Shown here: one piece after another, positions 8,735 through 17,691 of the stretch
Position numbering within the stretch: position 1 is the first letter of the stretch
Layout: each line of letters starts with the position of its first letter
DNA from: Micromonospora pallida
GTDB taxonomy: Bacteria; Actinomycetota; Actinomycetes; Mycobacteriales; Micromonosporaceae
NCBI RefSeq assembly: GCF_900090325.1
Contig: NZ_FMHW01000002.1
Location: 7,069,001 to 7,133,000, forward strand
DNA length: 64,000 nucleotides
Direction: 5' to 3'
The notes under the pieces: generated by a model
What the model was told of the DNA's origin: nothing
Seen by the model: the letters and a program-made list of their open reading frames with translations, nothing else
Database searches by the model: none
Made by a program: the position numbers and the translations under genes

Positions 8735-9406
8735 ATGACCACGCTGATCCGTAAGGCTGCTCTGACCGCTGCTGGTGCCGCTCTCGTCGGTGGCGCCCTG
8801 GCCGCCCCGGCCACTGCTTTCGCCGCCCCCGCCAGCACGCACACCCCGACCGCCTCGGTGACCACTGACCGCGGCCACGACCGTGACGGTGGTGGCAAGG
8901 GCGGTAAGGAGCTGCGGGTGCGGTACGAGGCTCAGCCGAACTTCTACTACTGCGGTCCCGCTGCGGCGCGTAACGCGCTCACCACGATGGACAAGAACGT
9001 CTCGCAGGACGACATGGCCCACGAGATGGGCACCACCGAGAACGGCACCGACAGCGCCCACCAGATCACCAAGGCGCTGAACGTCAAGGCGGGTAAGGAC
9101 ACCTTCCGCACGGTGGAGATCTCCAGCGCCAAGGCCGACGACGCGCAGACCGACACCCTGCGCAAGGATGTCGTCAAGGCCGTCGACAACGGTCACGGCA
9201 TCGTGGCGAACATCGCTGGCACCGCCACCGACACTGAAGGCGGTGTCCACTCCTTCGAGGGCGGCCACTACATCAGCGTCGTGGGATACCGTGACGGCGG
9301 CGAGACCGTGAAGATCTCCGACTCCGCCAACCCGGACCAGTCCTCGTACTGGATCACCACCGACGCCCTCGCCGACTGGACCGCCACCCGCGGCTACTCC
9401 GCCTGA
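8735..9406 (+). CDS. Secreted C39-like papain-fold protein
   Basis: A 223-residue protein with a Sec signal peptide (about 1-29, ending AATAFA-like before APAST). The mature part carries a peptidase C39-like triad: Cys73 in YYCGPAAA, His178 in GGHYISVVGY and Asp196 in SDSANPD. There is no ABC-transporter domain, so it is a free secreted member of the fold, either a protease/transpeptidase-like enzyme or an inactive relative. ATG 8735 follows GACGGAAAGG. A truncated copy lies upstream at 8108 and both are bracketed by identical tRNA-fMet genes. A hairpin terminator follows. Confidence 0.85.
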   Translation: MTTLIRKAALTAAGAALVGGALAAPATAFAAPASTHTPTASVTTDRGHDRDGGGKGGKELRVRYEAQPNFYYCGPAAARNALTTMDKNVSQDDMAHEMGTTENGTDSAHQITKALNVKAGKDTFRTVEISSAKADDAQTDTLRKDVVKAVDNGHGIVANIAGTATDTEGGVHSFEGGHYISVVGYRDGGETVKISDSANPDQSSYWITTDALADWTATRGYSA

Positions 9407-9421
9407 CGAGAACAGCATGAC

Positions 9422-9453
9422 CGGGCCGGCCCCCTGCGACAGGGGCCGGCCCG
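9422..9453 (+). terminator. Hairpin terminator of C39-like gene
   Basis: CGGGCCGGCCCC-type arm (9422-9435, one bulged C) pairs with AGGGGCCGGCCCG (9441-9453). It lies 15 bp past the stop codon, followed by GTTGT. Confidence 0.75.
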
Positions 9454-9651
9454 TTGTCGCACGTCCGGACCCACCCCCGCCCGTTCGGCGCGGTATGCCC
9501 GTACTGCCGCCGGCCGATCACGGTCCGGCACCCGAGCCGCCGTGCGGGCGGCACCGAACGGCTCGGCTCGGCACCGAACGCAGCGCCGAACGCCCGGTCC
9601 GGCACCCCGCCCGATACGGCCGGACGGAGTGCGATAGAGTGGTTCTACCGA

Positions 9652-9728
9652 CGCGGGGTGGAGCAGCTCGGTAGCTCGCTGGGCTCATAACCCAGAGGTC
9701 GCAGGTTCAAATCCTGTCCCCGCTACCA
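9652..9728 (+). tRNA. Initiator tRNA-fMet (CAU), copy 2
   Basis: A 77-nt gene identical to the copy at 7966, including C1:U72, GGG/CCC in the anticodon stem and encoded CCA. Identity between the copies extends only three bases upstream and two bases downstream, so each copy has its own promoter and terminator. GATAGAGT at about 9633-9640 is a candidate -10 element. Confidence 0.97.
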
Positions 9729-9730
9729 CG

Positions 9731-9769
9731 CAACGAGGGCCCTCGGAAACTGTCCGAGGGCCCTCGTTG
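9731..9769 (+). terminator. Strong hairpin terminator of tRNA-fMet copy 2
   Basis: Perfect 16-bp stem (9731-9746 with 9754-9769), loop AAACTGT, then TTTCC. It begins two bases after the tRNA. Confidence 0.85.
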
Positions 9770-9997
9770 TTTCCGTTCCCCGTGTCCTTCCCACGCGGCC
9801 CGGCGGGCCCGAGCGGCGTGCCCCGGATGGGGGCTCCGAGCCGCGCACACCTGGAAGGGGTCCCGAGCCGGCGTACCCCCGGACGCCCACCGGCTGCGAT
9901 CGGCCACGCCGAAACTGGACGAGGCCGGTGGGGAGGGTGGGCCAGCCGGGGCGGCGATCGGGGTGCCGTTCTTGCCTGCCTCGGCGAGGATGGGGAC

Positions 9998-10243
9998 ATG
10001 TCTTCCTGGAACAGGTGGTGGGGCCGGCTCGGTGCCGTCCTCGGTGCGGTGGTGCTCTCCGTGTTCGTGCCGGTCGCCGCGTGGGCGTCCACCGGCCCGG
10101 GTGAGCTGGTCGTGGAGGCCGCGCGGCGGCGCTCCCGCGGCGGTGGTTTCGGCCTGGTCGGCCTGCTCTGCTGTCTCGTGGTGGTGGCAGTGGTGGTGCT
10201 GTTGCTGGTGCGCATGATGCGGGGCCGGCGCGGCCCGCGCTGA
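9998..10243 (+). CDS. Small hypothetical secreted or membrane protein
   Basis: An 81-residue ORF. It has an N-terminal hydrophobic segment (about 10-30, signal peptide or membrane anchor), then ELVVEAARRRSRGGG, a second strongly hydrophobic helix (about 53-72) and a basic C-terminal tail. The topology suggests a cleaved signal plus one transmembrane anchor, or a two-helix protein with cytoplasmic tail. ATG 9998 follows GAGGATGGGGAC. I do not recognise a family. A weak hairpin (10259-10282) lies between it and the convergent lipoprotein gene. Confidence 0.6.
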   Translation: MSSWNRWWGRLGAVLGAVVLSVFVPVAAWASTGPGELVVEAARRRSRGGGFGLVGLLCCLVVVAVVVLLLVRMMRGRRGPR

Positions 10244-10386
10244 GGCTCGGCCGGGTGAGGGCGGGCGGCGACCCACCCGCCCGGTACCGCCGCGCCGGCT
10301 GGTCAGACGGCCCGGGAGATCGGGTCGCGGCCGGTCAGTCGGCTGGCGCGGCGGGCGGGTAGCCGGCCACTGCGCTAACCGGATGG

Positions 10387-11721
10387 TCAGACGGCCAGCG
10401 CGGCGGCGGCCTGCGCCATGAACCGCCAGGCGGCGGCCCGGATCGTCGACCGGCCGGACTGCATGCTCTCGGCGGCGGCGACCAGCAGGTGGCTGACATC
10501 GGCGTGCCCGGTGGGCGGCGGCGGGGGTGCGGCACCGAACGTGTCGGTGACGCCGAGTTCGAACGTCGCCGAGGCCCGGACCGCCGCGTCCCGGATGGTC
10601 GGCTCCACGAACTTGCGGATGTTGAGGTGCGGGCTCAGGCCACGGTCGTAACCGAGCACCCGGCCGGCCTCGACGTTCGTGGTCAGAAAATTGATCACGT
10701 CGGCCACCAGGTCCGGATGGCGGGTGCCCCGGAAACCGGCCCAGTACATCGACGCCCGGGCCCACTGCGCGGCCGCCGGGCCGGGGCAGCCGACGATGCC
10801 GAGTTCGTCGCGGCTGTGGCGCTGGAATTCGACCAGTTCGTTCGACCAGGCGAACGAGGCGGCGGTGTGCCCGGTGACCACGAGCTGTCGGGCCGGCCCG
10901 CCGCTGTTCGCCCGCCGTACCAGCGCCGCGCTCGGGGTGGCCCGGGCGGCCCGGGCCCGCTGCCACAGCTCGAACCAGTCGATCAGCTCGGGGGAGTCGA
11001 ACCCGAGCTTGCGCCCCTGGTAGAACTCGCTGCCCCGGGACCGCAGCCAGAGCCAGAGGGCCCGGTGGTCACCGGAGGGATCCATGGTGCCGGCGACCCG
11101 TCCGTCGCTGGCCCGGGTCACCTCGGCCGCCCAGGTGAGGTACTCCGGGTAGCTCATCCCGGTGCGCGGGGCCGGTAGGTCCAGCCGGGCCAGCAGGTCC
11201 CGGTTGAAGACCAGGGCAGCCGCGTTCTGCGCGGCGGCCACCGCCATGGTGCGCCGCTCGACCTGGCCGTACCGGACCAGCCCGGCGGGCAGACCACGGA
11301 GGTCGAGCCGGCGGTCGGCCACGTAACCGGTCAGGTCCAGCAGGATGTCGCGGCGGGCGTACTCGGTGAGGAAGGCGTCGTCGATCTGGAACAGGTCCGG
11401 GACGTTGCCGCCCACCGCCTGGGTGGCGAGCCGCTCGTAGTAACCGTCGAGGCCCTGCCAGGTGACCCGGAAGGTCACCTGGGGGTTCTGGTCGGAGTAG
11501 AGCCGCAGCGCCCGCTCGGTCAGTTGGGCGCGGCGCGCGTTGCCCCACCAGAACACCGACAGCTCGACCGGCCCGCTCTCGGTCAGGGCCGCCGGTTCGC
11601 CCCGGCAGCCGGTCAGCCCGCCCGCCGCGACGACCGGCAGGCCGAGCAGACCGGCGAGCATCCGTCGTCGCCCCGGGTCGACGCCGGTGCGGCGGGTGGT
11701 CGGGTACGGGAGTGCGGGCAC
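10387..11721 (-). CDS. ABC-transporter substrate-binding lipoprotein (sugar-type)
   Basis: A 444-residue family 1 extracellular solute-binding protein. It has a twin-Arg-like basic N-terminus, then a hydrophobic stretch ending in a lipobox-like GLTGC, so it should be an anchored lipoprotein. SVFWWG and TWQGLDGYYERL are typical of carbohydrate-binding receptors of the UgpB/MalE class. GTG 11721 is favoured because CAGGAG stands six bases upstream; an earlier in-frame start at 11757 lacks this. No permease or ATPase gene is adjacent, so the transporter must be encoded elsewhere. It is divergent from purC; a TGACGTCA palindrome (11767-11774) in the shared 200-bp gap could be an operator. Confidence 0.85.
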   Translation of the reverse strand: MPALPYPTTRRTGVDPGRRRMLAGLLGLPVVAAGGLTGCRGEPAALTESGPVELSVFWWGNARRAQLTERALRLYSDQNPQVTFRVTWQGLDGYYERLATQAVGGNVPDLFQIDDAFLTEYARRDILLDLTGYVADRRLDLRGLPAGLVRYGQVERRTMAVAAAQNAAALVFNRDLLARLDLPAPRTGMSYPEYLTWAAEVTRASDGRVAGTMDPSGDHRALWLWLRSRGSEFYQGRKLGFDSPELIDWFELWQRARAARATPSAALVRRANSGGPARQLVVTGHTAASFAWSNELVEFQRHSRDELGIVGCPGPAAAQWARASMYWAGFRGTRHPDLVADVINFLTTNVEAGRVLGYDRGLSPHLNIRKFVEPTIRDAAVRASATFELGVTDTFGAAPPPPPTGHADVSHLLVAAAESMQSGRSTIRAAAWRFMAQAAAALAV

Positions 11722-11924
11722 GGTCGACTCCTGGGGCGCCGGGTGGGATCGGCCCATTCACCCAGGTGACGTCAGCAGGTGTCAACGTCCGGCGGGACGG
11801 GACCTGCGGCCCGGAAAGCCAGTGTGTCGGGACGTGGGTCCTGGTGGCCGGTGCGGTCCCACGGGGGTGCGGTGCGGACGGACAGGAGACGGGGGCCGCT
11901 CCGTCTCGTGGTCTACTAGGCCGC

Positions 11925-12758
11925 GTGGAACTTCTGCACTCCGGCAAGGTACGGGACGTCTACGCCGACGGAGACGACCTCCTCCTGGTCGCCTCGGACC
12001 GCATCTCCGTCTACGACGTGGTGCTGCCCACCCCGGTCCCGGACAAGGGGCGACTGCTCACCGCGCTCTCGGTCTGGTGGTTCGAGCAGCTTACGGAGAT
12101 CGTCCCGAACCACGTCATCTCCACCACCGACGTGCCGGCCGAGTTCGCCGGGCGGGCGATCCGCTGCCGTCGGCTGGAGATGGTCCCGGTCGAGTGCGTC
12201 GCCCGTGGCTACCTGACCGGAGGCGGCCTGAAGGAGTACGAGCGCACCGGCGCGGTGTCCGGGGTCGAGCTGCCCCGAGGGCTGGTGGAGGCGTCGATCC
12301 TGCCCGAACCGATCTTCACGCCGTCGACCAAGGCGCCGATCGGGGAGCACGACGAGCCGATCACCTACGAGGAGGTGGTGGCGAAGGTCGGCCCGGAGAC
12401 CGCCGAGCGGCTGCGGCAGATCACCGTCGACGTCTACCGCCGGGGTGCGGAGATCGCCGCCGACCGGGGCATCCTGGTCGCGGACACCAAGATCGAGCTG
12501 GGCTGGACGCCGGACGGCACCCTCGTCCTCGCCGACGAGGTGCTCACCTCCGACTCGTCGCGGTTCTGGCCGGCCGAGTCGTACCAGCCGGGCCGCCCCC
12601 AGTTCTCCTACGACAAGCAGTACGTCCGGGACTGGGCGGCGGGCAGCGGCTGGAACAAGCAGGCCCCGGCCCCCGAGGTGCCGGCCGAGGTGGTCGAGGC
12701 GACCCGGGCCCGCTACGTCGACGTCTACGAGAAGCTGACCGGCAACCGCTGGCAGTGA
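11925..12758 (+). CDS. purC: Phosphoribosylaminoimidazole-succinocarboxamide synthase
   Basis: A 277-residue SAICAR synthetase, which joins CAIR and aspartate using ATP in purine biosynthesis. The N-terminal ATP-binding segment HSGKVRDVY, the SDRISVYD motif and VARGYLTGGG match the family over full length, and DTKIELGW with LADEVLTSDSSRF forms the substrate-binding C-terminal half. GTG 11925 starts directly at the conserved N-terminus. It is convergent with glpK, with only 19 bp between stop codons and no clear shared terminator. Confidence 0.95.
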   Translation: MELLHSGKVRDVYADGDDLLLVASDRISVYDVVLPTPVPDKGRLLTALSVWWFEQLTEIVPNHVISTTDVPAEFAGRAIRCRRLEMVPVECVARGYLTGGGLKEYERTGAVSGVELPRGLVEASILPEPIFTPSTKAPIGEHDEPITYEEVVAKVGPETAERLRQITVDVYRRGAEIAADRGILVADTKIELGWTPDGTLVLADEVLTSDSSRFWPAESYQPGRPQFSYDKQYVRDWAAGSGWNKQAPAPEVPAEVVEATRARYVDVYEKLTGNRWQ

Positions 12759-12777
12759 GGCCCGTCGGCCGGGGTGT

Positions 12778-14250
12778 TCACTCGACCCAATCGAGGGTGC
12801 GTCGCACCGCCTTCTGCCAGTTGCGCAGCTCCCGCTCGCGGTGGCCGGCGTCCATGCCGGGCGTCCACTGCGCGTCGGCCCGCCACTGCCCGCGCAGGGT
12901 GGCCAGGTCCGGCCAGAAGCCGACGGCCAGGCCGGCCGCGTACGCGGCGCCGAGGCAGGTGGTCTCGGTGATCCGGGAACGCACCACAGGCACGTCGAGC
13001 ACGTCGGCGAGGAACTGCATGAGCAGCGCGTTGGCGGTCATCCCGCCGTCCACCCGCAGCCGGCGCAACGCCACGTCGGAGTCGGCGTTCATGGCGTCCA
13101 CCACGTCCCGGGTCTGCCAGGCGGAGGCCTCCAGCACCGCCCGGGCCAGGTGCCCCTTGGTGATGTAGCCGGTCAGCCCGGCGACGACGCCCCGGGCGTC
13201 GCTGCGCCAGTGCGGCGCGAACAGCCCGGAGAAGGCCGGGACGACGTAGCAGCCCCCGTTGTCGTCGACGCTGCGGGCCAGCTCCTCGACCTGGGCGGCG
13301 GTGGAGATCAACCCGAGGTTGTCCCGTAGCCACTGCACCAGTGACCCGGTGACCGCGATCGCCCCCTCGAGCGCGTACGCCGCCGGCTGGTCGCCGATCC
13401 GGTAGGCGACCGTGGTGAGCAGGCCATGGCTCGACGGCACCGGGCTCGCCCCGGTGTTGAGCAGTAGGAAGCTGCCCGTGCCGTAGGTGCACTTCGCCTC
13501 GCCGGGCTGGAAGCAGGTCTGCCCGAACAGGGCGGCCTGCTGGTCACCGAGAGCGCTGGCCACCGGCACCCCGGCGAGCACGCCGGTGGCGGTGGCGTAC
13601 ACCTCGGCGGAGGAGCGGATCTCGGGCAGCATCCCGGCCGGCACGTCCAGCGCGTCGAGCAGCTCCGGAGCCCAGTCCAGGGTGGTGAGGTCCATCAGCA
13701 TCGTCCGGCTGGCGTTGGTCACGTCGGTGACGTGCCGGCCGGTGAGCTTCCAGATCAGCCAGCTGTCCATGGTGCCGAAGAGCACCTCGCCGGCCTCGGC
13801 GCGCTCCCGCAGCCCGTCGACGTGGTCGAGCAGCCAGCGCAGCTTCGGTCCGGCGAAGTAGGTGGCCAGCGGCAGCCCGGTGCGGGAGCGGAACAGCTCC
13901 TCGTCCAGCCCGCGCAGGATCGGCTCGGTACGGGTGTCCTGCCAGACGATCGCGTTGGCCACCGGCCGGCCGGTGGCGCGGTCCCAGACGAGGGTCGTCT
14001 CCCGTTGGTTGGTGATGCCGACCGCGGCGAGCCCCTCCGGGCCGAGGCCGGCGCCGGCCAGTGCCTCCTGGACGACCCGTTCCACGTTGGCCCAGATCTC
14101 CTCGGCGTCGTGCTCCACCCAGCCGGGCCGGGGGAAGACCTGCCGGTGCTCACGCTGGGCCACGGCGACGATCTCGCCGGAGCGGTCGAAGACGATGCAG
14201 CGGGAGGAGGTGGTGCCCTGATCGATGGCGGCGACATGTTCCGGGCTCAC
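12778..14250 (-). CDS. glpK: Glycerol kinase
   Basis: A 490-residue FGGY-family kinase phosphorylating glycerol to glycerol-3-phosphate. The N-terminal phosphate loop [23 protein letters not shown], the glycerol-contact motif [22 protein letters not shown], and the FGGY-signature region near [16 protein letters not shown] are all present. Length fits the family. GTG 14250 gives the usual N-terminus. No glpF or glpD is nearby. The gene is followed by purC in convergent orientation and lies 32 bp downstream of an anti-sigma-type ATPase gene on the same strand. Confidence 0.95.
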   Translation of the reverse strand: MSPEHVAAIDQGTTSSRCIVFDRSGEIVAVAQREHRQVFPRPGWVEHDAEEIWANVERVVQEALAGAGLGPEGLAAVGITNQRETTLVWDRATGRPVANAIVWQDTRTEPILRGLDEELFRSRTGLPLATYFAGPKLRWLLDHVDGLRERAEAGEVLFGTMDSWLIWKLTGRHVTDVTNASRTMLMDLTTLDWAPELLDALDVPAGMLPEIRSSAEVYATATGVLAGVPVASALGDQQAALFGQTCFQPGEAKCTYGTGSFLLLNTGASPVPSSHGLLTTVAYRIGDQPAAYALEGAIAVTGSLVQWLRDNLGLISTAAQVEELARSVDDNGGCYVVPAFSGLFAPHWRSDARGVVAGLTGYITKGHLARAVLEASAWQTRDVVDAMNADSDVALRRLRVDGGMTANALLMQFLADVLDVPVVRSRITETTCLGAAYAAGLAVGFWPDLATLRGQWRADAQWTPGMDAGHRERELRNWQKAVRRTLDWVE

Positions 14251-14282
14251 CCGGAGCACCGTACCGGTTCGGGCGGTCCCCG

Positions 14283-14744
14283 TCAGTCCCCGTGTCCGGC
14301 GCGCTGGGGGGCTTCCAGGACGGCGCTGATCCGTACGGTGGTGCCGGCCGTGCCGGTCTCCACCTGCATGGTGTCGCTGAGTTCCCGGGCCAGCCAGAGT
14401 CCCCAGCCGCCGGCGGTGTCCGGCGCCGGCCGTTGCCGGTCGTGCAGGCGTTGGACGCTGATGCCCCGGCCGTGGTCGGAGACCTCGCAGAGCACGCTCG
14501 CGGCTTCCCGCCACAGCCGTAGCCAGCCCTGGCCACCGCCGTGTCGGACGGCGTTGGTGATCAGCTCGTTCACGGCCAGGACGAAGTCGTCGAGGCGTTG
14601 TCCGGACAGGCCGGCGGCATGCACGCAGGAGGTGACGGAGTGCCGCAGCTCCGTCACCTGAGCCTGGTCGAAGGCTTCGGCGATCAGCAAGGAACGTTCG
14701 ATGGGCACAACCGTACGCGCTGTGGGGCGCTCGGCGTTCGTCAT
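14283..14744 (-). CDS. RsbW-like anti-sigma regulatory ATPase
   Basis: A 153-residue single-domain GHKL (HATPase_c) protein. The N box [12 protein letters not shown], a G1-like DHGRGIS and a G2-like [11 protein letters not shown] are readable. Such proteins bind sigma factors or STAS antagonists and act as serine kinases in partner-switch systems; which sigma factor is involved cannot be read here. It is divergent from the MacS-type kinase gene (124 bp apart) and on the same strand as glpK. One of three stand-alone or fused anti-sigma ATPases in this window (see 17692 and 43839). Confidence 0.85.
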   Translation of the reverse strand: MTNAERPTARTVVPIERSLLIAEAFDQAQVTELRHSVTSCVHAAGLSGQRLDDFVLAVNELITNAVRHGGGQGWLRLWREAASVLCEVSDHGRGISVQRLHDRQRPAPDTAGGWGLWLARELSDTMQVETGTAGTTVRISAVLEAPQRAGHGD

Positions 14745-14868
14745 GGCCCGTACCGCCCCTGCGTTCCCGAGGTTGTTCGTGGCATTTCCACCCTACGTCA
14801 CGGTATGTCATGCGAACCCGTCGCCAACCAGACGGGTTCGTTCCCGCCGATGTGGCATCCTGCTGGCC

Positions 14869-16113
14869 ATGCCGACCCCGCCCGGCGGGCTGGAGGTGCC
14901 GCTCTGGCGGGCCATCGCCGTCTACCGCGTCGCCGCGCTGGGGTACGTCTGCGTCGTCATGCTCCGCGACCTCGATCGGTACGCCCACCCGCTGGCCGCC
15001 GGGCCGGCGCTGGCGGCGATGGCGGGCTGGACGGTGGTCACCGCGTACGCGTACGCCCGACCGGCCCGGCGGGGGTGGCCGCTGCTCCTGGCCGACCTCG
15101 GCGTCGTCCTCGGGATCCTGCTGCTCAGCCCCTGGGTGGTCGGCCGCGCGGCGCTCGCCGCCGGGGTGCCCGCCCTCGCGGTCGCCTGGCTCGGTGGCCC
15201 GGTGCTGGCCTGGGCGGTCTCCGGCGGCCGGCGGCGCGGCGCGGTGGCCGCGCTGGTGCTCGGCGCCGGAGACCTCGCGGTCCGCGGCTGGATCACCCCG
15301 TCGGCGCTGAACGGCGCGGTCCTGTTGTTGCTCGCCGGGGTGGTGGTCGGGCACGTGGCACGGCTGGCGGTGACCGCCGAGGAACGGCTCCAGCGGGCGG
15401 TCGAACTGGAGGCGGCGACCCGGGAACGGGACCGGCTCGCCCGGGACATCCACGACTCGGTGCTCCAGGTGCTCGCGCTGGTGCAGCGGCGGGGGGCACA
15501 CCTCGACGGTGAGGCCGGTCAACTCGCCCGGCTCGCCGGCGAACAGGAAGCAGCCCTGCGCGCCCTGATCGCTGCCGGCCCGCCGTCCGGGTCGGCCGGT
15601 TCCGCGTCGGCCGGTCCGGCGTCGGCTTCCGGCGCGCCGTGCGGGCCGGTGGTTCCCCGGCCGTCGGTGGGCCCGGGGTTCGGGCCGGCGGGTGTTCCGG
15701 TGCCGGCGGGGCACGGTCCGACCCTGGACGGGCGGCGGGACCTACGGGACCTGATCCGTCCGTTCGCCGGCCCGGCGGTGTCGGTGGCCGCCCCCGCCAC
15801 GACCGTGCCGCTGCCGGCGTACGCCGCCCGGGAGGTGGCCGCCGCCGTCGCGGCGGCGCTGGACAACGTCGCCCGGCACGCCGATGGCCGGGCCTGGGTG
15901 CTGCTGGAGGACGAGGGAACGGTGGTACGGGTCTCGGTGCGCGACGCCGGCCCGGGTATCCCGCCCGGCCGACTCGACGAGGCCGCCGCGCAGGGCCGCC
16001 TCGGCGTCGCCCAGTCCATCCGGGGCCGGCTGGCCGACCTCGGCGGGACCGCCACGATCACCTCCGCCCCCGGTGAGGGCACCGAGATCGAGTTGGTGCT
16101 GCCGCGCGACTGA
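14869..16113 (+). CDS. MacS-type membrane sensor histidine kinase
   Basis: A 414-residue kinase. The N-terminal half has about six transmembrane helices (roughly 10-160). A HisKA_3 dimerisation helix carries the phospho-acceptor His195 in RDIHDSVLQ, and the HATPase_c domain has N box DNVARHADG and a DAGPGIP G box, ending in GTEIELVLP. An Ala/Ser/Gly/Pro-rich linker (about 240-285) separates the helix from the ATPase. It pairs with the LuxR-type regulator 133 bp downstream. The signal is unknown; the group is named after Corynebacterium MacS. Confidence 0.85.
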   Translation: MPTPPGGLEVPLWRAIAVYRVAALGYVCVVMLRDLDRYAHPLAAGPALAAMAGWTVVTAYAYARPARRGWPLLLADLGVVLGILLLSPWVVGRAALAAGVPALAVAWLGGPVLAWAVSGGRRRGAVAALVLGAGDLAVRGWITPSALNGAVLLLLAGVVVGHVARLAVTAEERLQRAVELEAATRERDRLARDIHDSVLQVLALVQRRGAHLDGEAGQLARLAGEQEAALRALIAAGPPSGSAGSASAGPASASGAPCGPVVPRPSVGPGFGPAGVPVPAGHGPTLDGRRDLRDLIRPFAGPAVSVAAPATTVPLPAYAAREVAAAVAAALDNVARHADGRAWVLLEDEGTVVRVSVRDAGPGIPPGRLDEAAAQGRLGVAQSIRGRLADLGGTATITSAPGEGTEIELVLPRD

Positions 16114-16246
16114 GCCGCCCACCCGCCACGTCGTGGGGCTGTCCCGCACCGCCGCCACGTCCGGCCGGCTGTCCCGCCCGGCCCTCGCCGGCAGGTCGGC
16201 GTGCCCGACCGGGACGGGGGTCGCGGCGGCGGCCTAGGGTGGCGGC

Positions 16247-16912
16247 ATGGGCGAGGTCGAGGCGGTCCGGGTGATGGTGGTCGACGACCACCCGATGTGG
16301 CGGCACGGGGTGGCGCGCGACCTGACCGAGGCGGGGCATCTGGTGGTGGCCACCACCGGGGAGGGCCACCAGGCCGTCCGGATCGCCTCCGCGGCCCGAC
16401 CCGACGTGGTCGTCCTCGACCTGCACCTACCGGACGCGGGCGGGGTCGAGGTGATCCGGGGCCTGCGGGCGGCGCTGCCCGAGGTGCGAGTGCTGATGCT
16501 CTCCGCCAGCGGCGAGGAACAGGACGTGCTGGAGGCGGTGAAGGCGGGCGCCACCGGGTACCTGCTCAAGTCGGCCGCCGTGGCGGAGTTCCTGGACGCC
16601 GTCCGGTGCACCGCGCGCGGTGAGGCCGTCTTCACCCCGGGACTGGCCGGTCTGGTGCTCGGCGAGTACCGGAGACTGGCCGCCCGGCCCGGAGCACCAG
16701 CCGGTGACGGCGGCACGCCCCGGCTCACCGACCGGGAGACCGAAGTGCTGCGCCTGGTCGCCAAGGGGCTGTCGTACAAGCAGATCGCCGAGCGGCTGGG
16801 GCTCTCGCACCGGACGGTGCAGAACCACGTGCAGAACACACTGGGCAAGCTGCACCTGCACAACCGGGTCGAGCTGACCCGCTACGCGATCGCCCGCGGC
16901 CTCGACGACTGA
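16247..16912 (+). CDS. NarL/LuxR-family response regulator
   Basis: A 221-residue protein with a receiver domain (about 5-125) with Asp13/Asp14 and phospho-acceptor Asp58 in VVLDLHLPD, a conserved Lys in YLLKSA, and a C-terminal LuxR helix-turn-helix (about 160-215; LTDRETEVLRLVAKG). It is the obvious partner of the kinase encoded just upstream. A perfect 12-bp hairpin follows, shared with the convergent DUF5709 gene. Confidence 0.9.
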   Translation: MGEVEAVRVMVVDDHPMWRHGVARDLTEAGHLVVATTGEGHQAVRIASAARPDVVVLDLHLPDAGGVEVIRGLRAALPEVRVLMLSASGEEQDVLEAVKAGATGYLLKSAAVAEFLDAVRCTARGEAVFTPGLAGLVLGEYRRLAARPGAPAGDGGTPRLTDRETEVLRLVAKGLSYKQIAERLGLSHRTVQNHVQNTLGKLHLHNRVELTRYAIARGLDD

Positions 16913-16954
16913 CCGCGCCCCCCGCGACCTCGGGACCCGGGCCGGCTCGGGATG

Positions 16955-16998
16955 CGGCAGAACGGGGTGTCGAAGGCCGCTGACAGCCCGTTCTGCCG
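16955..16998. terminator. Bidirectional hairpin between convergent genes
   Basis: CGGCAGAACGGG (16955-16966) pairs perfectly with CCCGTTCTGCCG (16987-16998), with a 20-base loop. It separates the response-regulator gene (+) and the DUF5709 gene (-). Confidence 0.75.
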
Positions 16999-17048
16999 TA
17001 TGTCGTGCGCGGCAGAGGGCGGGCGCGGCAGAGGGCGGCGGCGCGGGG

Positions 17049-17621
17049 TCAGTGTGACTCGGGCGGGCGGGTCTCGTGGACGGCCAGCTCCTCGGCGCTC
17101 GCGCCGCCCCCGGCCGACCCGGCGTCGTACGCGACGGAGTCGGTCTCGCTGTCGCTGCGTACCCCCTCGTCCGGCTCGACGAGCCGACCGACCTGGGCGT
17201 CGGCGACCCCGCCGAGCTGACCGTGGTCGTAGAGGGAGACCGGGGAGTGCGGGTCGGAGGTCGGGCCGGCGTTCACCACGTCGGCGTCGAGTTGGGCCTG
17301 CGCGGCGGCCTCCTCACTGTCCGCCTCGGCCGCGATGTCCGGGTCGACCGGCCCCGCCAGCGGGTCGTCGGCCGGACGCTCGTACTGTTCGCGGTCGAGC
17401 TTGTAGTCCAGCGATTCGCCGTCGAGCTGTTCCTGGGCGGTGGCCCCGAACCGGTCCACGGCCACCGGCGTACGGTCACCGGGCAGTTGCGCCGGCTCCG
17501 GACCGTCCGCCTCGCGACCGGTCTCGACGTCGTCGTTGGCGGTGGAGTCGTCGTCGGCGGTGTCGGGCAGGCCCTCCGCCTCCGGATCGGACACCGGGGT
17601 CGGGTACTGGTCGTCGCGCAT
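17049..17621 (-). CDS. DUF5709-family acidic protein
   Basis: A 190-residue, very acidic, Asp/Glu/Ala-rich soluble protein without cysteines, membrane segments or signal peptide. Short conserved stretches DYKLDREQYE, GRLVEPDEG and ETDSVAYD match the actinobacterial DUF5709 family (function unknown). The composition suggests a largely disordered protein. It is on the same strand as the STAS-ATPase gene 70 bp upstream, so it may share its transcript. Confidence 0.8.
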   Translation of the reverse strand: MRDDQYPTPVSDPEAEGLPDTADDDSTANDDVETGREADGPEPAQLPGDRTPVAVDRFGATAQEQLDGESLDYKLDREQYERPADDPLAGPVDPDIAAEADSEEAAAQAQLDADVVNAGPTSDPHSPVSLYDHGQLGGVADAQVGRLVEPDEGVRSDSETDSVAYDAGSAGGGASAEELAVHETRPPESH

Positions 17622-17691
17622 GGCTGATCACTACCCACTGCCCACCCGGGATAACCGCGTCCGGTGGGCCGGAGCCGACCCCACCGGGGGA

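Noticed and set aside
7966..9728. tRNA-bounded region as an integrative element with attachment sites
   Set aside because: There is no integrase or excision gene, and the direct repeats are complete, separately terminated tRNA genes rather than short att cores.
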